Notes: a model not told the origin generated them from the letters alone. Counted from the first letter of the stretch, positions 1 to 9,625 are shown. The stretch is DNA of 64,000 nucleotides from Janthinobacterium rivuli (GCF_029690045.1 NZ_CP121464.1:3782001-3846000); one strand, 5' to 3'. Numbers and translations are program-made.

Positions 1-401
1 TTCGGTTTTTGATAGCAGGCGGCGCGGTAGCCGGGATGGTCGATCTCGTCGCTGGCCTGCTGGTGCAGCACGATGGCGGGATCGGTTTTTCGCCCCGGCG
101 CCGGCGCGATCACGCGCTGGTTGCCATCGAGCGCGTAATAGTGGCGCGCGTAGCTGTCGGCAATATCTTGCAGGAAACGTCCGCCGCGCCGGTCAGCCAC
201 GGCGACCGTGCGGGGCCGGTTGCCGAATTCATAGGCAAAGATCGTGCACTGGGCAATCGGCGCGACCGTGCTGACCGTTTTCAGGATGGCCCCAGCGACG
301 GCATTCACGTCCGCATGGCCGATGGCGGCCATCAGCTCCAGGGTACGCCCGAAGTCCAGCTGCCCTTCCGCCTGCCGCCGCTCGACGCGCCAGTAACGCA
401 T
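1..401 (-). CDS. LuxR-like regulator, N-terminal part (cut by window edge)
   Basis: An uninterrupted frame runs from an ATG at 401 down to the left edge, giving 133 residues that begin MRYWRVERRQ. AGGA lies 8 nt before the ATG, and the gene starts 10 bp after the msrA stop, so it is probably the second gene of that operon. The visible part has no DNA-binding domain. Its pattern (about residues 35-60 resembling a GAF/autoinducer-type fold, then RHYYALDGNQ-like text around residue 90 and a DEIDHPGYRAACY segment) resembles the sensory half of LuxR-type regulators in Burkholderiales; a C-terminal HTH would lie outside the window. The coding frame is certain from the lack of stops and the ribosome-binding site. 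The family is an inference from resemblance. Confidence 0.55.
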   Translation of the reverse strand, partial: MRYWRVERRQAEGQLDFGRTLELMAAIGHADVNAVAGAILKTVSTVAPIAQCTIFAYEFGNRPRTVAVADRRGGRFLQDIADSYARHYYALDGNQRVIAPAPGRKTDPAIVLHQQASDEIDHPGYRAACYQKP

Positions 402-411
402 ATCTGTTTCC

Positions 412-933
412 TTACTGCCCGCGCTGCGGCAAGACCCAGTCCGGCCGGATGTAATGGCAGGTATAGCCATGCGGCAAGCGCTGCAGATAATCCTGGTGCT
501 CGGGTTCCGCTTCCCAGAACGGACCTGCAGGCGCCACTTCCGTCACCACCTTGCCGGGCCACAGGCCGGAAGCGTCGACGTCGCGGATGGTGTCTTCGGC
601 CACCCGTTTTTGCTCGTCGCTCGTGTAATAGATGGCCGAACGGTAGCTCGTGCCGCGGTCGTTGCCCTGGCGGTCTTCCGTGCTGGGGTCGTGGATCTGG
701 AAGAAAAATTCCAGGATCTTGCGGTAGCTGATGGTGTTCGGGTCGAAAATGATCTCGATCGCTTCCGCATGCGTGCCGTGGTTGCGGTAGGTGGCGTTGG
801 CCACGTCGCCGCCGCTGTAGCCCACGCGCGTGGCGAGCACGCCCGGATAGCGGCGCAGCAAGTCTTGCACGCCCCAGAAGCAGCCGCCGGCCAGGATCGC
901 GGTTTCATTGCCTTGTGCATTGTCTTGTGCCAT
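412..933 (-). CDS. msrA: Peptide methionine-S-sulfoxide reductase MsrA
   Basis: Reduces the S-epimer of methionine sulfoxide in free or protein-bound form, repairing oxidative damage in the cytosol. The 173-residue protein carries the catalytic GCFWG motif with Cys18 and the family text RVGYSGG and [15 protein letters not shown]-terminal Cys159 (GYTCHY) is placed to act as a resolving cysteine for thioredoxin recycling. Length is normal for a stand-alone MsrA without an MsrB domain. It is the upstream gene of a two-gene unit with the regulator-like frame that begins 10 bp after its stop. No signal peptide is visible, so a cytosolic location is inferred. Confidence 0.95.
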   Translation of the reverse strand: MAQDNAQGNETAILAGGCFWGVQDLLRRYPGVLATRVGYSGGDVANATYRNHGTHAEAIEIIFDPNTISYRKILEFFFQIHDPSTEDRQGNDRGTSYRSAIYYTSDEQKRVAEDTIRDVDASGLWPGKVVTEVAPAGPFWEAEPEHQDYLQRLPHGYTCHYIRPDWVLPQRGQ

Positions 934-989
934 GGTGTCTTTCCCGTTCTAGTCAGAAGCAGCTATCTTACCCTGTCGCGCGACTTTCT

Positions 990-2333
990 TCAGCGGGCCA
1001 GCAAGCGTTTGAGCTGCGCCGCCTGGTAGGCGCCGATGGCGTCGTTGAACAGGCAGCGGATCAGCGGGTCGTCGACGATGTCGGCCTCGTCCAGTTCGTC
1101 CCGCGTGGCGGTGTCGAAAGGACCATCGTTGATGCGCATGTACATTGAGGTGAGCGATTCACCGAGCACCAGCGCCGCATGGCATTTCACCAGCGGCACC
1201 TCGGTGGTCCAGCCGGGCGCCTCGCCCGTGTCCGGCACGAGGTCGATCAAGTCGCCGTGCGTGCGGTAATGCAGGACCGTGGCCGCGCCGTCATGGCCGT
1301 ACAGCGACAGCCGCCACACACGCGGAGCCTGGAAATAGCTGTCTTCGGGCAGCTCCATGTCGCGGTAGCGTTCCAGCAAACCGTGGCGGCAGAAATCGAG
1401 CACCAAGGCCGCATCGGCGTCGCTCAATGACGCGAAACGGCGCGCGATGTCTGCCGTGGCGGGCGGCGGCGCGTCGGGGCGGTAGTCGAAATCCACGTCT
1501 TGCGGGCCCACGGGGATGACCCAGGGCAAGGGTTCGGCACTGCTCACACCGTGCGCGTCGAGCAGCACGGCCGTCGATGGATCGAGGCGGAAGATGTGCG
1601 CCTCGGGCAGCGCGGCGCCGATTTCATCGGCAAAGCGGCGATAGGTAACCGGGAACATCGCATGGTTGTACCAGGACCAGTCTTCCTGCACGAACTGGCA
1701 AGAGCTGGGCACGATGTACCGTGGCGCCAGCGCGCGCAGCTGCGGCACCCAGTCGTCGGGAAGGTCGACCGGGCCAGGTTGCGCCTGCGACGGCGCGATG
1801 ACGGCGATCTCGCGCATGGTCTGGAATGGCCACAGCACCATGTCCCACGGCGCAAAGGCGGCCAGCTGTTCGAGCGTCTCCGGCCCGATCCAGGAATCGA
1901 CCACGTTGAGCACATTCAGGCCGGCGGCGCGCACCTGGAACAGCGAGTCGACATCGTCATCGAGTGCGCGGCGCGGGATCACTTCGATGCTGCCCACCTG
2001 CACAGGCACGTCGACGTGCAGCCGCTCGACGCGGCTAAAACCCAGCGCGCGCAGCATGGCGAACAGTTCGTCGAAGACGCAGTACAGATAGATGGGCGTG
2101 GCGCGGTCCAGCACATCGAGGCTGTCGAGCGAGCAGTGGTCGTCGTGGAAGTGCGAGATGAAGACGGCATCCCAGCGCAGCTGGCGCACGGCGTCGAGGT
2201 CGAAGCGCACGGGCGGAAACGCGTGGCAATTGCGGCTGAACGGGTTTTCGACGATGGGGTCGAAGGCGATGGCCGTGCCTTCGCATTCGAAGACATAGCC
2301 GGCGTGCAGGATGCGGGAGATTTTCAGGGGCAT
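990..2333 (-). CDS. Metallo-beta-lactamase-fold hydrolase
   Basis: A 447-residue protein with the zinc-binding signature HFHDDH at residues 61-66, preceded by the beta-strand text DAVFISH typical of the MBL fold. The N-terminal pattern (ISRILHAGYVFECEGTAI) resembles UlaG/N-acyl-phosphatidylethanolamine-phospholipase-like members that act on small polar substrates, but the substrate cannot be read. Residues after about 300 form an extra alpha/beta region not typical of the minimal fold. The ATG at 2333 is preferred over an in-frame TTG 30 nt upstream, because the extra ten residues are proline-rich and the MPLKIS start fits the first beta strand. The gene lies downstream of hemB on the same strand, with a GGGGTC hairpin between them. 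Confidence 0.75.
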   Translation of the reverse strand: MPLKISRILHAGYVFECEGTAIAFDPIVENPFSRNCHAFPPVRFDLDAVRQLRWDAVFISHFHDDHCSLDSLDVLDRATPIYLYCVFDELFAMLRALGFSRVERLHVDVPVQVGSIEVIPRRALDDDVDSLFQVRAAGLNVLNVVDSWIGPETLEQLAAFAPWDMVLWPFQTMREIAVIAPSQAQPGPVDLPDDWVPQLRALAPRYIVPSSCQFVQEDWSWYNHAMFPVTYRRFADEIGAALPEAHIFRLDPSTAVLLDAHGVSSAEPLPWVIPVGPQDVDFDYRPDAPPPATADIARRFASLSDADAALVLDFCRHGLLERYRDMELPEDSYFQAPRVWRLSLYGHDGAATVLHYRTHGDLIDLVPDTGEAPGWTTEVPLVKCHAALVLGESLTSMYMRINDGPFDTATRDELDEADIVDDPLIRCLFNDAIGAYQAAQLKRLLAR

Positions 2334-2376
2334 GGGAGGCGGGGAATGCAGAAAGAACCCCAACAGCGTAAATGCT

Positions 2377-2403
2377 GGGGTCAGACCCGCCGGGTCTGAC
2401 CCC
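2377..2403. repeat. GGGGTC-type inverted repeat, copy 1
   Basis: A perfect 12-bp inverted repeat, GGGGTCAGACCC and GGGTCTGACCCC, separated by 3 nt. It lies 38 bp after the hemB stop. No T-run follows on the minus strand, so it may be an mRNA 3' hairpin or a mobile REP-like element rather than a classical terminator. Related copies are at 25064 and 43996. Confidence 0.9.
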
Positions 2404-2441
2404 GGAATTTGCTTTCGGGGTGAGAAAAACGCCGGGAATGC

Positions 2442-3416
2442 TCAATACGGATTATTCAGCACATCCATCGCAAAATACGTAAAGATCATGTCCGCGCCCG
2501 CACGCTTGATGGCGCCCAGGGTTTCCTGCACCACGCGGCGCTCGTCGATGGCGCCCGCTTGCGCGGCGAACTTGATCATCGCATATTCGCCGCTGACCTG
2601 GTAAGCGCCGATCGGCAAACGCGTCACTTCGCGCAGGTCGCGGATGATGTCCAGATACGCGCCGGCCGGTTTGACCATCAGCGCGTCGGCGCCTTCGGCT
2701 TCGTCGATCAAGGACTCGCGCACGGCTTCGCGGCGGTTCATCGGATCCATCTGGTAGGTCTTGCGGTCGCCCTTCAGGGTGCTGCCGGCCGCGTCGCGGA
2801 ACGGGCCGTACAGGCCGGAGGCGAACTTGGTCGAATACGCCATCACGGGCGTGTCGTGGAAGCCGGCCGCATCTAACGCGCTGCGGATCGCCGCCACCTG
2901 GCCATCCATGGCGGCCGACGGCGCGATGATGTCGGCGCCCGCCTGGGCCGCGATGACGGCCTGCTTGCCCAGGTTGAGCACCGTGCTGTCATTGTCGACC
3001 GTGTCGCCATGCAGGATGCCGCAATGGCCGTGGTCCGTGTATTCGCAGAAGCAGGTGTCGGACATGACCACCATTTCCGGCACGGCGTCCTTGATGATGC
3101 GCGACATGCGGGCCACCAGGCCGTCCGGGTTCAGGGTGTCCGTGCCGTGGCTGTCCTTGTGGTGCGAAATGCCGAAGGTCATGACGGAGCGCAGGCCGGC
3201 GCGCGCGTAGCGCTCCACTTCCTGCGCCAGCTTCGCTTCGGGAATGCGGCGCACGCCGGGCATGGACTTGATGTCGATGAAATCGCTGGAACCTTCGTCG
3301 ACGAAGATCGGCAGGACCAGGTCGCGCGGATTGATTTCGGTTTCGCGGAACAGCTCGCGCAGTTGCGGGGTCGCGCGCAGGCGGCGCATGCGCGAAGTGG
3401 GGAATTGTGCTGGCAT
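2442..3416 (-). CDS. hemB: Delta-aminolevulinic acid dehydratase (porphobilinogen synthase)
   Basis: Condenses two 5-aminolevulinate molecules to porphobilinogen in tetrapyrrole (haem) synthesis. The 324-residue protein has both Schiff-base lysines in family context: Lys197 ([10 protein letters not shown]) and Lys249 ([10 protein letters not shown]). Cys122, Cys124 and Cys132 in [14 protein letters not shown] form the three-cysteine zinc site, so this is a zinc-dependent type rather than the cysteine-poor magnesium type. Length and start ([14 protein letters not shown]) are typical for betaproteobacteria. It appears to be transcribed alone or with the downstream MBL-fold gene. Confidence 0.97.
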   Translation of the reverse strand: MPAQFPTSRMRRLRATPQLRELFRETEINPRDLVLPIFVDEGSSDFIDIKSMPGVRRIPEAKLAQEVERYARAGLRSVMTFGISHHKDSHGTDTLNPDGLVARMSRIIKDAVPEMVVMSDTCFCEYTDHGHCGILHGDTVDNDSTVLNLGKQAVIAAQAGADIIAPSAAMDGQVAAIRSALDAAGFHDTPVMAYSTKFASGLYGPFRDAAGSTLKGDRKTYQMDPMNRREAVRESLIDEAEGADALMVKPAGAYLDIIRDLREVTRLPIGAYQVSGEYAMIKFAAQAGAIDERRVVQETLGAIKRAGADMIFTYFAMDVLNNPY

Positions 3417-3526
3417 GGTAACTGGCTTCAGGTTGAGGACGCCCGCAAGTATACGCCGATCAAGGCGCTTGCGCCGGGCCGCCCGGCAAAAAAGCCGCGC
3501 AGGTCAAGAAACCCCGCCCCGCCCCG

Positions 3527-4429
3527 TCATTGCGCGTGCAGCAGGGCCGCCACTTGCCAGCGCATGTCGGCCGCCAGCTGCAGCAGCATGGCGCCGCGGC
3601 GGCGCGCGTCCGCCCGCTTTTTCGACCGCAGCAGCTCCAGCTCCGGCATCCGGCAAGGGCCGCAAGGCAGGCGGTAATTGCCGCCGCTGGTGGGCAGCGC
3701 ATGCAATTCACGCCACGCCAGGTCGTAATCGCACGAGATATGCCGGCGCCGGCGCCAGTTCAGCGCGATGCGGTTGGCGTTGCTGACCAGGTCAAGGTGG
3801 ACGCAGCCGAAAAAATCGCCCAGGTCGCGCAAGGCGGCCACCATCAGGTTTTTCGGCCGGCAGCCGTGCAGCGCCCGCGTGGCGTCCTTGACCGCCTGCG
3901 CGCCGGCCGGTGAGCGCAAGCCCTGCAAGGCGCCCAGCTGGATCACGGCGCCGCCGGCCTCGGGCCGGAACAGGAAACTGGCCAGGTACAGCGGCACGCC
4001 GTCGCGCGTCAGGCGCAGGCACAACTCCCCTTCGCGGTGGCTGTCGTGGATGGCCGTCAGCTGCAAGCGGTAGGTGGCGCCATCCTTGCCCTCGATGGCG
4101 GCCAGCACCAGCGCGCGGCGCGCCGCGTATTCCACCAGCGGCCGCGCGCCCGCCTGCCACAGGAAACGGTAATGCCCGCACAGCAGGTCCACCCGCGCCG
4201 CGCAGCCGAACTGGCGACTGGCGTAGGGACGATAAATCTTGTACAGCAGGCTGGGATGGGCTTGCGCCAGCGCCGCCATTCCCGGCGTCGCGGCAATGAA
4301 CGCTTGCCAGCGCGCGCGCTGCACGGGAAAGACGATGGCGCCCAGCGCAGCCTTGATACGGTGGCCATGCTGGCGCAGTGGCGCCTGCTGCGGCGCGGCG
4401 TTGTCGCCGGTGGCGGTAAAAGTATGCAT
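3527..4429 (-). CDS. VirK/YbjX family (DUF535) protein
   Basis: A 300-residue protein matching the VirK/YbjX (DUF535) pattern: HPSLLYKIYRPYAS near the N-terminus, a central strand-rich part (LQLTAIHDSHREGELCLRL), the segment AVKDATRALHGCRPKNLMVAALRDLG, and the C-terminal hallmark ISCDYDLAWRELHA. Family members in enterobacteria are linked to virulence regulation and envelope or peptide stress, but the biochemical activity is unknown. The ATG at 4429 is preferred over an upstream in-frame start at 4510, because the upstream extension is Arg/Ala-rich low-complexity sequence and the family begins near MHTF. It is flanked by hemB and a two-component system on the same strand. Confidence 0.7.
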   Translation of the reverse strand: MHTFTATGDNAAPQQAPLRQHGHRIKAALGAIVFPVQRARWQAFIAATPGMAALAQAHPSLLYKIYRPYASRQFGCAARVDLLCGHYRFLWQAGARPLVEYAARRALVLAAIEGKDGATYRLQLTAIHDSHREGELCLRLTRDGVPLYLASFLFRPEAGGAVIQLGALQGLRSPAGAQAVKDATRALHGCRPKNLMVAALRDLGDFFGCVHLDLVSNANRIALNWRRRRHISCDYDLAWRELHALPTSGGNYRLPCGPCRMPELELLRSKKRADARRRGAMLLQLAADMRWQVAALLHAQ

Positions 4430-4593
4430 GCGAACGGCTCTACTGAAATGGACGCGGCGACGGCCGCGGGCAGCCCGGAACAGGCGGCTGCGCGCACGCA
4501 GCCGCTCCACGCCGGGTAGAGCCGATGATAGGGGGAGGCGAAAATGAAGGGGGTTACAAGTTGGTAATGTGCCGATACGCCACGCTGTCCACG

Positions 4594-5946
4594 CTAGCGC
4601 AGCAGCCGCAAACGCAGGCGCAAGCCCGGCGCCGCATCCTCGATCTCCAGACTGCCGCCATGCAGGGCCGCGATGGCCGCCACGATGGACAAGCCCAGGC
4701 CATTGCCGGGCAAGTGGCGGCTCTTGTCGAGCCGGTAAAAGCGCTGCGTCAGCTTCGGCAGTTCTTCCTTTGGTACGCCGGGGCCGTTGTCGCGCACGGC
4801 CAGCCAGCCGCCATGCTCATCGCTGCCGGCCGACACTTCCACCGTGGCGCCCGGCCCCGCATACTTGATGGCGTTGTCGACCAGGCTGGCCAGCGCGCTG
4901 CCCAGCAGGTTGCGGTCGCCGCGCGCGGGCACGCCGTCGCCATACATCTGCACCAGCAGCACGCCCTGCTCGTCAGCCGTGGCTTCGTACATTTCCACGA
5001 TGTCGGCGCCGATCTGCTGCAGGTCGATGTCGTCGAAATTCTCGGGGCGCATGCCCGATTCGGCCGCCGCGATCTGCAGCAGCTTGTCGAACACGCGCGT
5101 GAGGTCGTCGATATCGTCGATGGCCGCCTGCGCCGTCTGCGCATAGCCGGCCACGTCCTGCCGCTGGCGCAGGGCGCCATCGAGCTTGTTGCGGATGCGG
5201 CCCAGCGGCGTGCGCAAGTCGTGCGCGATGGCGTTCGACACGTGGCGCACGCCTTCCATCAAGTGTTCGATGCGGTCGAGCATGCGGTTGATGTCGCGGC
5301 TCAGCAAGCCGAATTCATCTTCGCTGGCGACGGGAATGCGCCGGCTCAGGTCACCGGCCTCGATTTCGCCCGCCGTGCGGCGGATCTGCCCGATACGCGC
5401 CTCGAGCTGGCGGCGGAACAGCCAGGCGCCCGCCACCACCAGCAAAATGGCCACCCCGCCGCCATAGGCCAGCGAGCGCAGCACCAGCGTGCGGATCGAC
5501 TTGCCCTCTTCCATGTCGCGCCCGACGAACAGGCGCGCGCCACCTTCGAGGTCGCGGATCAGCATGCGCGCAGGCACCCTGCGCCCTTCGCGCGTGACGT
5601 CGCGGTGCAGCAAGCGGCCCACGGGGCTGCCCACGTCGGGCCAGGACGACAGATTGCCCGCCACGCGGCGGCCATCGGCGCCCACCAGCAAAAAGATCTC
5701 CGTGTCGCTGTCGGTGCGGTCGGTCAGCAGATGGGCGATTTCCGCCGTCGTGCGGCTGCTGTCGCCCTGCTGGTACAGCGCGGCGAGGCGCTCCGAGAGC
5801 AAAGTCAGCTTGCGGTCCACGCTGCGATCGAGCACGCCGATGGTGCCGAAATAGAACACGGCGCAGACGATGCTGATCGACACGACCACCAGCACGCCAT
5901 AGCCAAGCGCCAGGCGGGCCGCGATCGAGCGGTGCCAGTTACGCAC
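4594..5946 (-). CDS. EnvZ/PhoQ-type sensor histidine kinase
   Basis: A 450-residue inner-membrane kinase. Transmembrane helix 1 spans about residues 12-34, a periplasmic loop covers 35-155, helix 2 lies at 156-178, and a HAMP linker follows to about 230. The HisKA phospho-acceptor is His242 in AIAHDLRTPLGR. The ATPase domain shows the N-box (SLVDNAIKYA), G1 (VRDNGPGVP) and G2 (GNGLGLSIV). The start overlaps the 3' end of the response regulator gene by 8 bp, so the pair is co-transcribed and translationally coupled. The periplasmic sensor region has no recognisable domain, so the stimulus is unknown. Confidence 0.93.
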   Translation of the reverse strand: MRNWHRSIAARLALGYGVLVVVSISIVCAVFYFGTIGVLDRSVDRKLTLLSERLAALYQQGDSSRTTAEIAHLLTDRTDSDTEIFLLVGADGRRVAGNLSSWPDVGSPVGRLLHRDVTREGRRVPARMLIRDLEGGARLFVGRDMEEGKSIRTLVLRSLAYGGGVAILLVVAGAWLFRRQLEARIGQIRRTAGEIEAGDLSRRIPVASEDEFGLLSRDINRMLDRIEHLMEGVRHVSNAIAHDLRTPLGRIRNKLDGALRQRQDVAGYAQTAQAAIDDIDDLTRVFDKLLQIAAAESGMRPENFDDIDLQQIGADIVEMYEATADEQGVLLVQMYGDGVPARGDRNLLGSALASLVDNAIKYAGPGATVEVSAGSDEHGGWLAVRDNGPGVPKEELPKLTQRFYRLDKSRHLPGNGLGLSIVAAIAALHGGSLEIEDAAPGLRLRLRLLR

Positions 5947-6625
5947 CGTCGATCACGCCCAGGGTGTAGCCGACGCCGCGCACCGTGTGGATCAGCGGCG
6001 GCGAGAATTCCTTGTCCACCTTGGTGCGCAAGCGGCTCACCTGCACGTCGATGACGTTGGTCTGCGGGTCGAAATGGTAGTCCCACACGGCTTCGAGCAG
6101 CATGGCGCGCGTGACGGACTGGCCCTGGTGGCGCATCAGGTATTCCAGCAGGCGAAATTCGCGCGGCTGCAGGGCGATCTGCCGGTTGGCGCGCGTCACG
6201 CGCATGGTGCGCATGTCGAGCACCAGGTCGGCCACCTGCAGCTGCGTCGCTTCGGGCACGGGCGCGGCGCGCCGCAGCAGCGCCTCGATGCGCGCCAGCA
6301 GTTCGGCGATGGCGAACGGTTTTGACAGGTAGTCGTCGCCGCCGCTGCGCAGGCCGCGCACGCGCTCGTCGACGCTGGACAACGCCGACAGCACCAGCAC
6401 GGGCGTGTTGCGGCCCATGCCGCGCAGGCGCGCGACGATGGCCAGGCCGTCGATCTCGCCGGGCAGCAGGCGGTCGAGCACCAGCGCATCCCAGTCTTCG
6501 CCGCAGGCCAGGCGCATGCCGTCGATGCCATTGTCGCAGGCAGTGACGTCGTGGCCGGCCTCGCGCAGGCCGGCACAGATATAGCGGGAAGTTTCAGCTT
6601 CGTCTTCGATGACCAGGCAGCGCAC
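5939..6625 (-). CDS. OmpR-family response regulator
   Basis: A 228-residue protein with a receiver domain (acidic pair EDE near residue 8, phospho-acceptor Asp51 in LVLDRLLPG, switch Lys in DDYLSKPFA) and a C-terminal winged-helix Trans_reg_C domain (LQPREFRLLEYLMRHQGQSVTRA ... VSRLRTKVD ... HTVRGVGYTL). It is the first gene of an operon with the downstream sensor kinase. Resemblance to QseB/TctD-like regulators is general, and the regulon cannot be inferred from the window. Confidence 0.94.
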   Translation of the reverse strand: MRCLVIEDEAETSRYICAGLREAGHDVTACDNGIDGMRLACGEDWDALVLDRLLPGEIDGLAIVARLRGMGRNTPVLVLSALSSVDERVRGLRSGGDDYLSKPFAIAELLARIEALLRRAAPVPEATQLQVADLVLDMRTMRVTRANRQIALQPREFRLLEYLMRHQGQSVTRAMLLEAVWDYHFDPQTNVIDVQVSRLRTKVDKEFSPPLIHTVRGVGYTLGVIDGA

Positions 6626-6881
6626 GGGAGTTCCTTGTAAAGATCAGGCAGCAAATAGGCGCAGCATACGCCAGGCGCGCGCCACTTGCCAGCCCCGCCG
6701 CGTGCGGCGCGCGATGGCAGGGTCGGGTACAATACAGCCTCGACAATGTTTGGCCGCGCCCGCGCGCGCATGCTGATGTGCGCATGTTTTCGGCGCCTTC
6801 CGGCTTGCCGCGGCCTGCAAACCACCACTGCCATTAACGAAGATCAGGCGCGCCTGGCGCACGCCACAAACCAATACTGCC

Positions 6882-7664
6882 ATGAAATCGACCCACTCTC
6901 TCGCACTGGCGCTGGCCATGGCCATCAGCTGCGGCAGCGCCGCCGCAGACACCAAAGACACCAAGCAAAGCATGCTGTTCGATGAAATCCCCATCGGCAG
7001 CTGGAGCACTTCCGCCGAACTGGGCGCCATCACCACCTCGGGCAATACGGTCGGCACTTCCGTCACGGGCAAGATCGACGCGCGCCAGGAACTCGATGAC
7101 TGGAGCAACCAGTACATCTTCAGCGGTTACTTCAAGGAAGACGAAACGACCAACGACGATGGCGAGAAAGTGCGCGAACGCTCGGCCGAACGCTTTTCCG
7201 CCTCCGCCAAGGCCGCCTACAAGCTGATGGCCGACCATGAAAAGCTGTTCGTGCTGGCCTCGCACGTCAACGACAAGTTCGGCGCCTACACCAAGTACTC
7301 GACGCTGGCCGTCGGTCATGGCTCGCGCTGGTACCAGTCGAGCGACAAGAGCGTCGACGTGGAAGTCGGTCCGGGCTATTTCAGCGGCACCAACGACGCG
7401 GGCGAATCGGAGCACGGCCTGACGGTGCGCGGCGCAGCCGCCATGAAGTGGAAGATCAGCCAGTCGGCCATGTTCACCCAGACGGTCAGCGTGGAACGGG
7501 GCACGTCGAACACCCACTCGATCGCCGAAACAGCGCTCAGCACCAAGATCAACGGCACCATGCAGATGAAAGCCGCCTTCAGCGCCCGCAACGACACGCG
7601 CGTACCGGACGACAAGAAGAACACGGATACGCAAACGTCGCTGACGCTGGTCTACTCGTTCTGA
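6882..7664 (+). CDS. YdiY-like outer-membrane beta-barrel (DUF481)
   Basis: A 260-residue secreted protein. A signal peptide covers residues 1-22 with likely cleavage after GSAAA. The mature part consists of alternating beta strands with DUF481/YdiY features (TSGNTVGTSVTGKIDARQELDDW early, ARNDTRVPDDKKNTDTQTSLTLVYSF late) and ends in an aromatic Phe, the outer-membrane insertion signal. YdiY relatives are described as salt-induced outer-membrane proteins. The gene is followed one base later by a lipoprotein hydrolase, so the two probably form an operon. A TACAAT box near 6728 could be a -10 element, but the -35 is poor. Confidence 0.75.
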   Translation: MKSTHSLALALAMAISCGSAAADTKDTKQSMLFDEIPIGSWSTSAELGAITTSGNTVGTSVTGKIDARQELDDWSNQYIFSGYFKEDETTNDDGEKVRERSAERFSASAKAAYKLMADHEKLFVLASHVNDKFGAYTKYSTLAVGHGSRWYQSSDKSVDVEVGPGYFSGTNDAGESEHGLTVRGAAAMKWKISQSAMFTQTVSVERGTSNTHSIAETALSTKINGTMQMKAAFSARNDTRVPDDKKNTDTQTSLTLVYSF

Positions 7665-7665
7665 G

Positions 7666-9549
7666 ATGCCGGACACGCTGATGCGGCGCTTGCGCCTGGG
7701 CGCCCTGCTCTGTGCCGCGGCACTGCTGAGCGGCTGCGCCGCCGTCACCGTCAGCGCGATCTCGCCGGCCGACTACCTGCAGCAGCGGCGCGGCGACATC
7801 CTCACCACGGGCAAACTCAGCGCCTCGGCCAGCGAAGTGCTGCGCATCATCGGCAGCGACATCGCCGCTTGCGAAGCCAATACGGGCAGCTGCCGCGCCG
7901 ACCTGGCCCGCTCCGAGCTGCTCAGCGACGAGCAGCGCCTGGCCACCTTGTCCGAACTGTGGCTGGAAAGCGCCCTGGCGGAAGAAAAACAGGGCGGCCA
8001 CCCGAGTGCCGAAACGCTGGCCGCCTGGCTCGAGTCGGCCCGCTACGCGTATGCCTATTTGTTCTACACGACGCGCACGCCGGGCCAGCGCGCCTTCGAA
8101 GAGCGCCAGACGCAAATCCGCGACTACTATAACTATGCCGTGCAAAAAGCCGTCGGCAACCTGTTTCGCCACCGTGGCGAATACCGGCCGGACGGCAATG
8201 TGATCCGCGTCGCCGGCTGGCAGATCGACAGCGAACTGTCGGCCCTGCGCCTGCCCGACGACGGCACCCTGCCCGACGAACTGCTGCCGGCCACCTCGCT
8301 GTCGTTTTCCGGCCTGCGCAATGTGTACCGGCGCGACGGCTTCGGCGCCGACCTGGTGGCCGTCATGCCCAAGCCCCAGGCGTCGAAAGACGAGTACGTA
8401 CCGTACCAGGAAACCCGCTTTCCCGTCGTCACGGCGCTGATCCGCTTCGACGGCAACAGCCTGCAAGAAGTGCTGGCCACGCAGCAGCTGCTGGTGATGC
8501 TGGTCGACCCGACGCGCAGCGAATCGACGCGCATGGCCGGGCAGGAACTGCCCGTGGCCGCCAATTTCACGGCCGGCTATGGCCTGTGGCTGGCCCGTTC
8601 CGGCTTCGGCGTGCAGGCGCTGCGCACCCTGTTCGGCCGCGCCGACGGCATCTCGCGCCCGCAGGTGCACCTGATGCAGCCCTACGATCCGAACAAGCGC
8701 ACCATCGTCATGCTGCACGGCCTGGCCAGCAGCCCGGAAGCGTGGATCAACGTGGCGAATGAACTGATGGGCGACGAACAGCTGCGTCGCCGCTACCAGA
8801 TCTGGCAAGTGTACTACCCGAGCAATGCGCCGCTGGCGGCCAACAACGCCGCCATCCGCAAGGCGCTGAACGCGACCCTGGCGCAGTTCGACCCTTCGGC
8901 CAAGGCCGACGCGGCCAACGACATGGTCTTGATCGGCCACAGCATGGGCGGCGTGCTGGCGCGCCTGATGGTCTCCGATGCCAGCAACACCCTGCTCGAC
9001 GCCATCACGGAAGAATACAATTTGAAGGGCAAGAAGGCGGAAAAAGTGCGCGCCGGCCTGGCGCCCTACCTGAATTTCACGGCCATGCCGCAAGTGAACC
9101 GCGCCATCTTCATCGCCGCGCCGCACCGCGGCACCTCGTTCGCCAACCACAAGGTGGCGCGCTGGATCGCCAACCTGATCACTCTGCCCATCAACATGCT
9201 CGACCAGTTGTCCGACGCAGCCGGCAGCCTGGCGCAGCTCGACACGGGCAGCAGCGAACCGCTGCGCATCCCCAACAGCATCGATAACCTCAGCGACAAG
9301 GATCCGTTCGTGCGCCTGGTAGCCGACCTGCCCATCAGCCCGAACGTGCGCTACTACTCCATCATGGGCAACGACACGCCGGAGCTGCCGCTGGCGGAAT
9401 CGAGCGACGGCGTGGTGCCCTACGCCAGCGCCCACCTCGACGGCGCCCTGTCGGAAAAAGTCATCCCGTCGTGGCACAGCGTGCAGGAAAGTCCGCAGGC
9501 GATTCTGGAGATACGGCGGATTTTGCGCATGCCTGACACCTTGCCCTGA
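7666..9549 (+). CDS. Lipoprotein alpha/beta-hydrolase (lipase/esterase)
   Basis: A 627-residue predicted lipoprotein. The N-terminus has a positively charged stretch, a hydrophobic helix and the lipobox LLSGC with Cys24 as the lipid-anchored residue. The C-terminal half is an alpha/beta-hydrolase: an oxyanion-loop-like MLHGLASSPEAW near residue 350 and the nucleophile elbow GHSMGG near residue 425. A catalytic His candidate sits in IPSWHSVQ near the C-terminus. The N-terminal half (about 300 residues) has no recognised fold. The start overlaps the spacing of the upstream outer-membrane protein (1 nt after its stop), so coupling is likely. Substrate is unknown; a PGAP1-like or triacylglycerol-lipase-like role is possible. 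Confidence 0.8.
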   Translation: MPDTLMRRLRLGALLCAAALLSGCAAVTVSAISPADYLQQRRGDILTTGKLSASASEVLRIIGSDIAACEANTGSCRADLARSELLSDEQRLATLSELWLESALAEEKQGGHPSAETLAAWLESARYAYAYLFYTTRTPGQRAFEERQTQIRDYYNYAVQKAVGNLFRHRGEYRPDGNVIRVAGWQIDSELSALRLPDDGTLPDELLPATSLSFSGLRNVYRRDGFGADLVAVMPKPQASKDEYVPYQETRFPVVTALIRFDGNSLQEVLATQQLLVMLVDPTRSESTRMAGQELPVAANFTAGYGLWLARSGFGVQALRTLFGRADGISRPQVHLMQPYDPNKRTIVMLHGLASSPEAWINVANELMGDEQLRRRYQIWQVYYPSNAPLAANNAAIRKALNATLAQFDPSAKADAANDMVLIGHSMGGVLARLMVSDASNTLLDAITEEYNLKGKKAEKVRAGLAPYLNFTAMPQVNRAIFIAAPHRGTSFANHKVARWIANLITLPINMLDQLSDAAGSLAQLDTGSSEPLRIPNSIDNLSDKDPFVRLVADLPISPNVRYYSIMGNDTPELPLAESSDGVVPYASAHLDGALSEKVIPSWHSVQESPQAILEIRRILRMPDTLP

Positions 9550-9590
9550 TGCACCTGGCATTCTTTCCGCATGCCTTATCGCTGGATAAG

Positions 9591-9625
9591 AAAGTTACAT
9601 CGCATGATAAAGTTGCGAAACATGA
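9591..9625 (+). promoter_or_regulatory. Direct repeats upstream of the TA operon
   Basis: Two 17-bp direct copies, AAAGTTACATCGCATGA (9591-9607) and AAAGTTGCGAAACATGA (9609-9625), share 12 positions. The second overlaps the -35 element of the toxin-antitoxin promoter. This is where an autoregulating antitoxin would be expected to bind; binding itself is inferred. Confidence 0.45.

Noticed and set aside
9..731. A 240-codon plus-strand frame at the left edge
   Set aside because: It crosses two minus-strand genes (the regulator and msrA) that have better support from motifs and binding sites.
6722..6734. TACAAT as the -10 promoter of the YdiY-like gene
   Set aside because: No acceptable -35 hexamer at 16-18 bp, and the leader would be about 150 nt; only mentioned in the gene entry.
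7579..9561. A 660-codon antisense frame opposite the lipoprotein hydrolase
   Set aside because: No ribosome-binding site and low-complexity Arg/Gly/His composition; the plus-strand gene has a lipobox and a GHSMGG motif.
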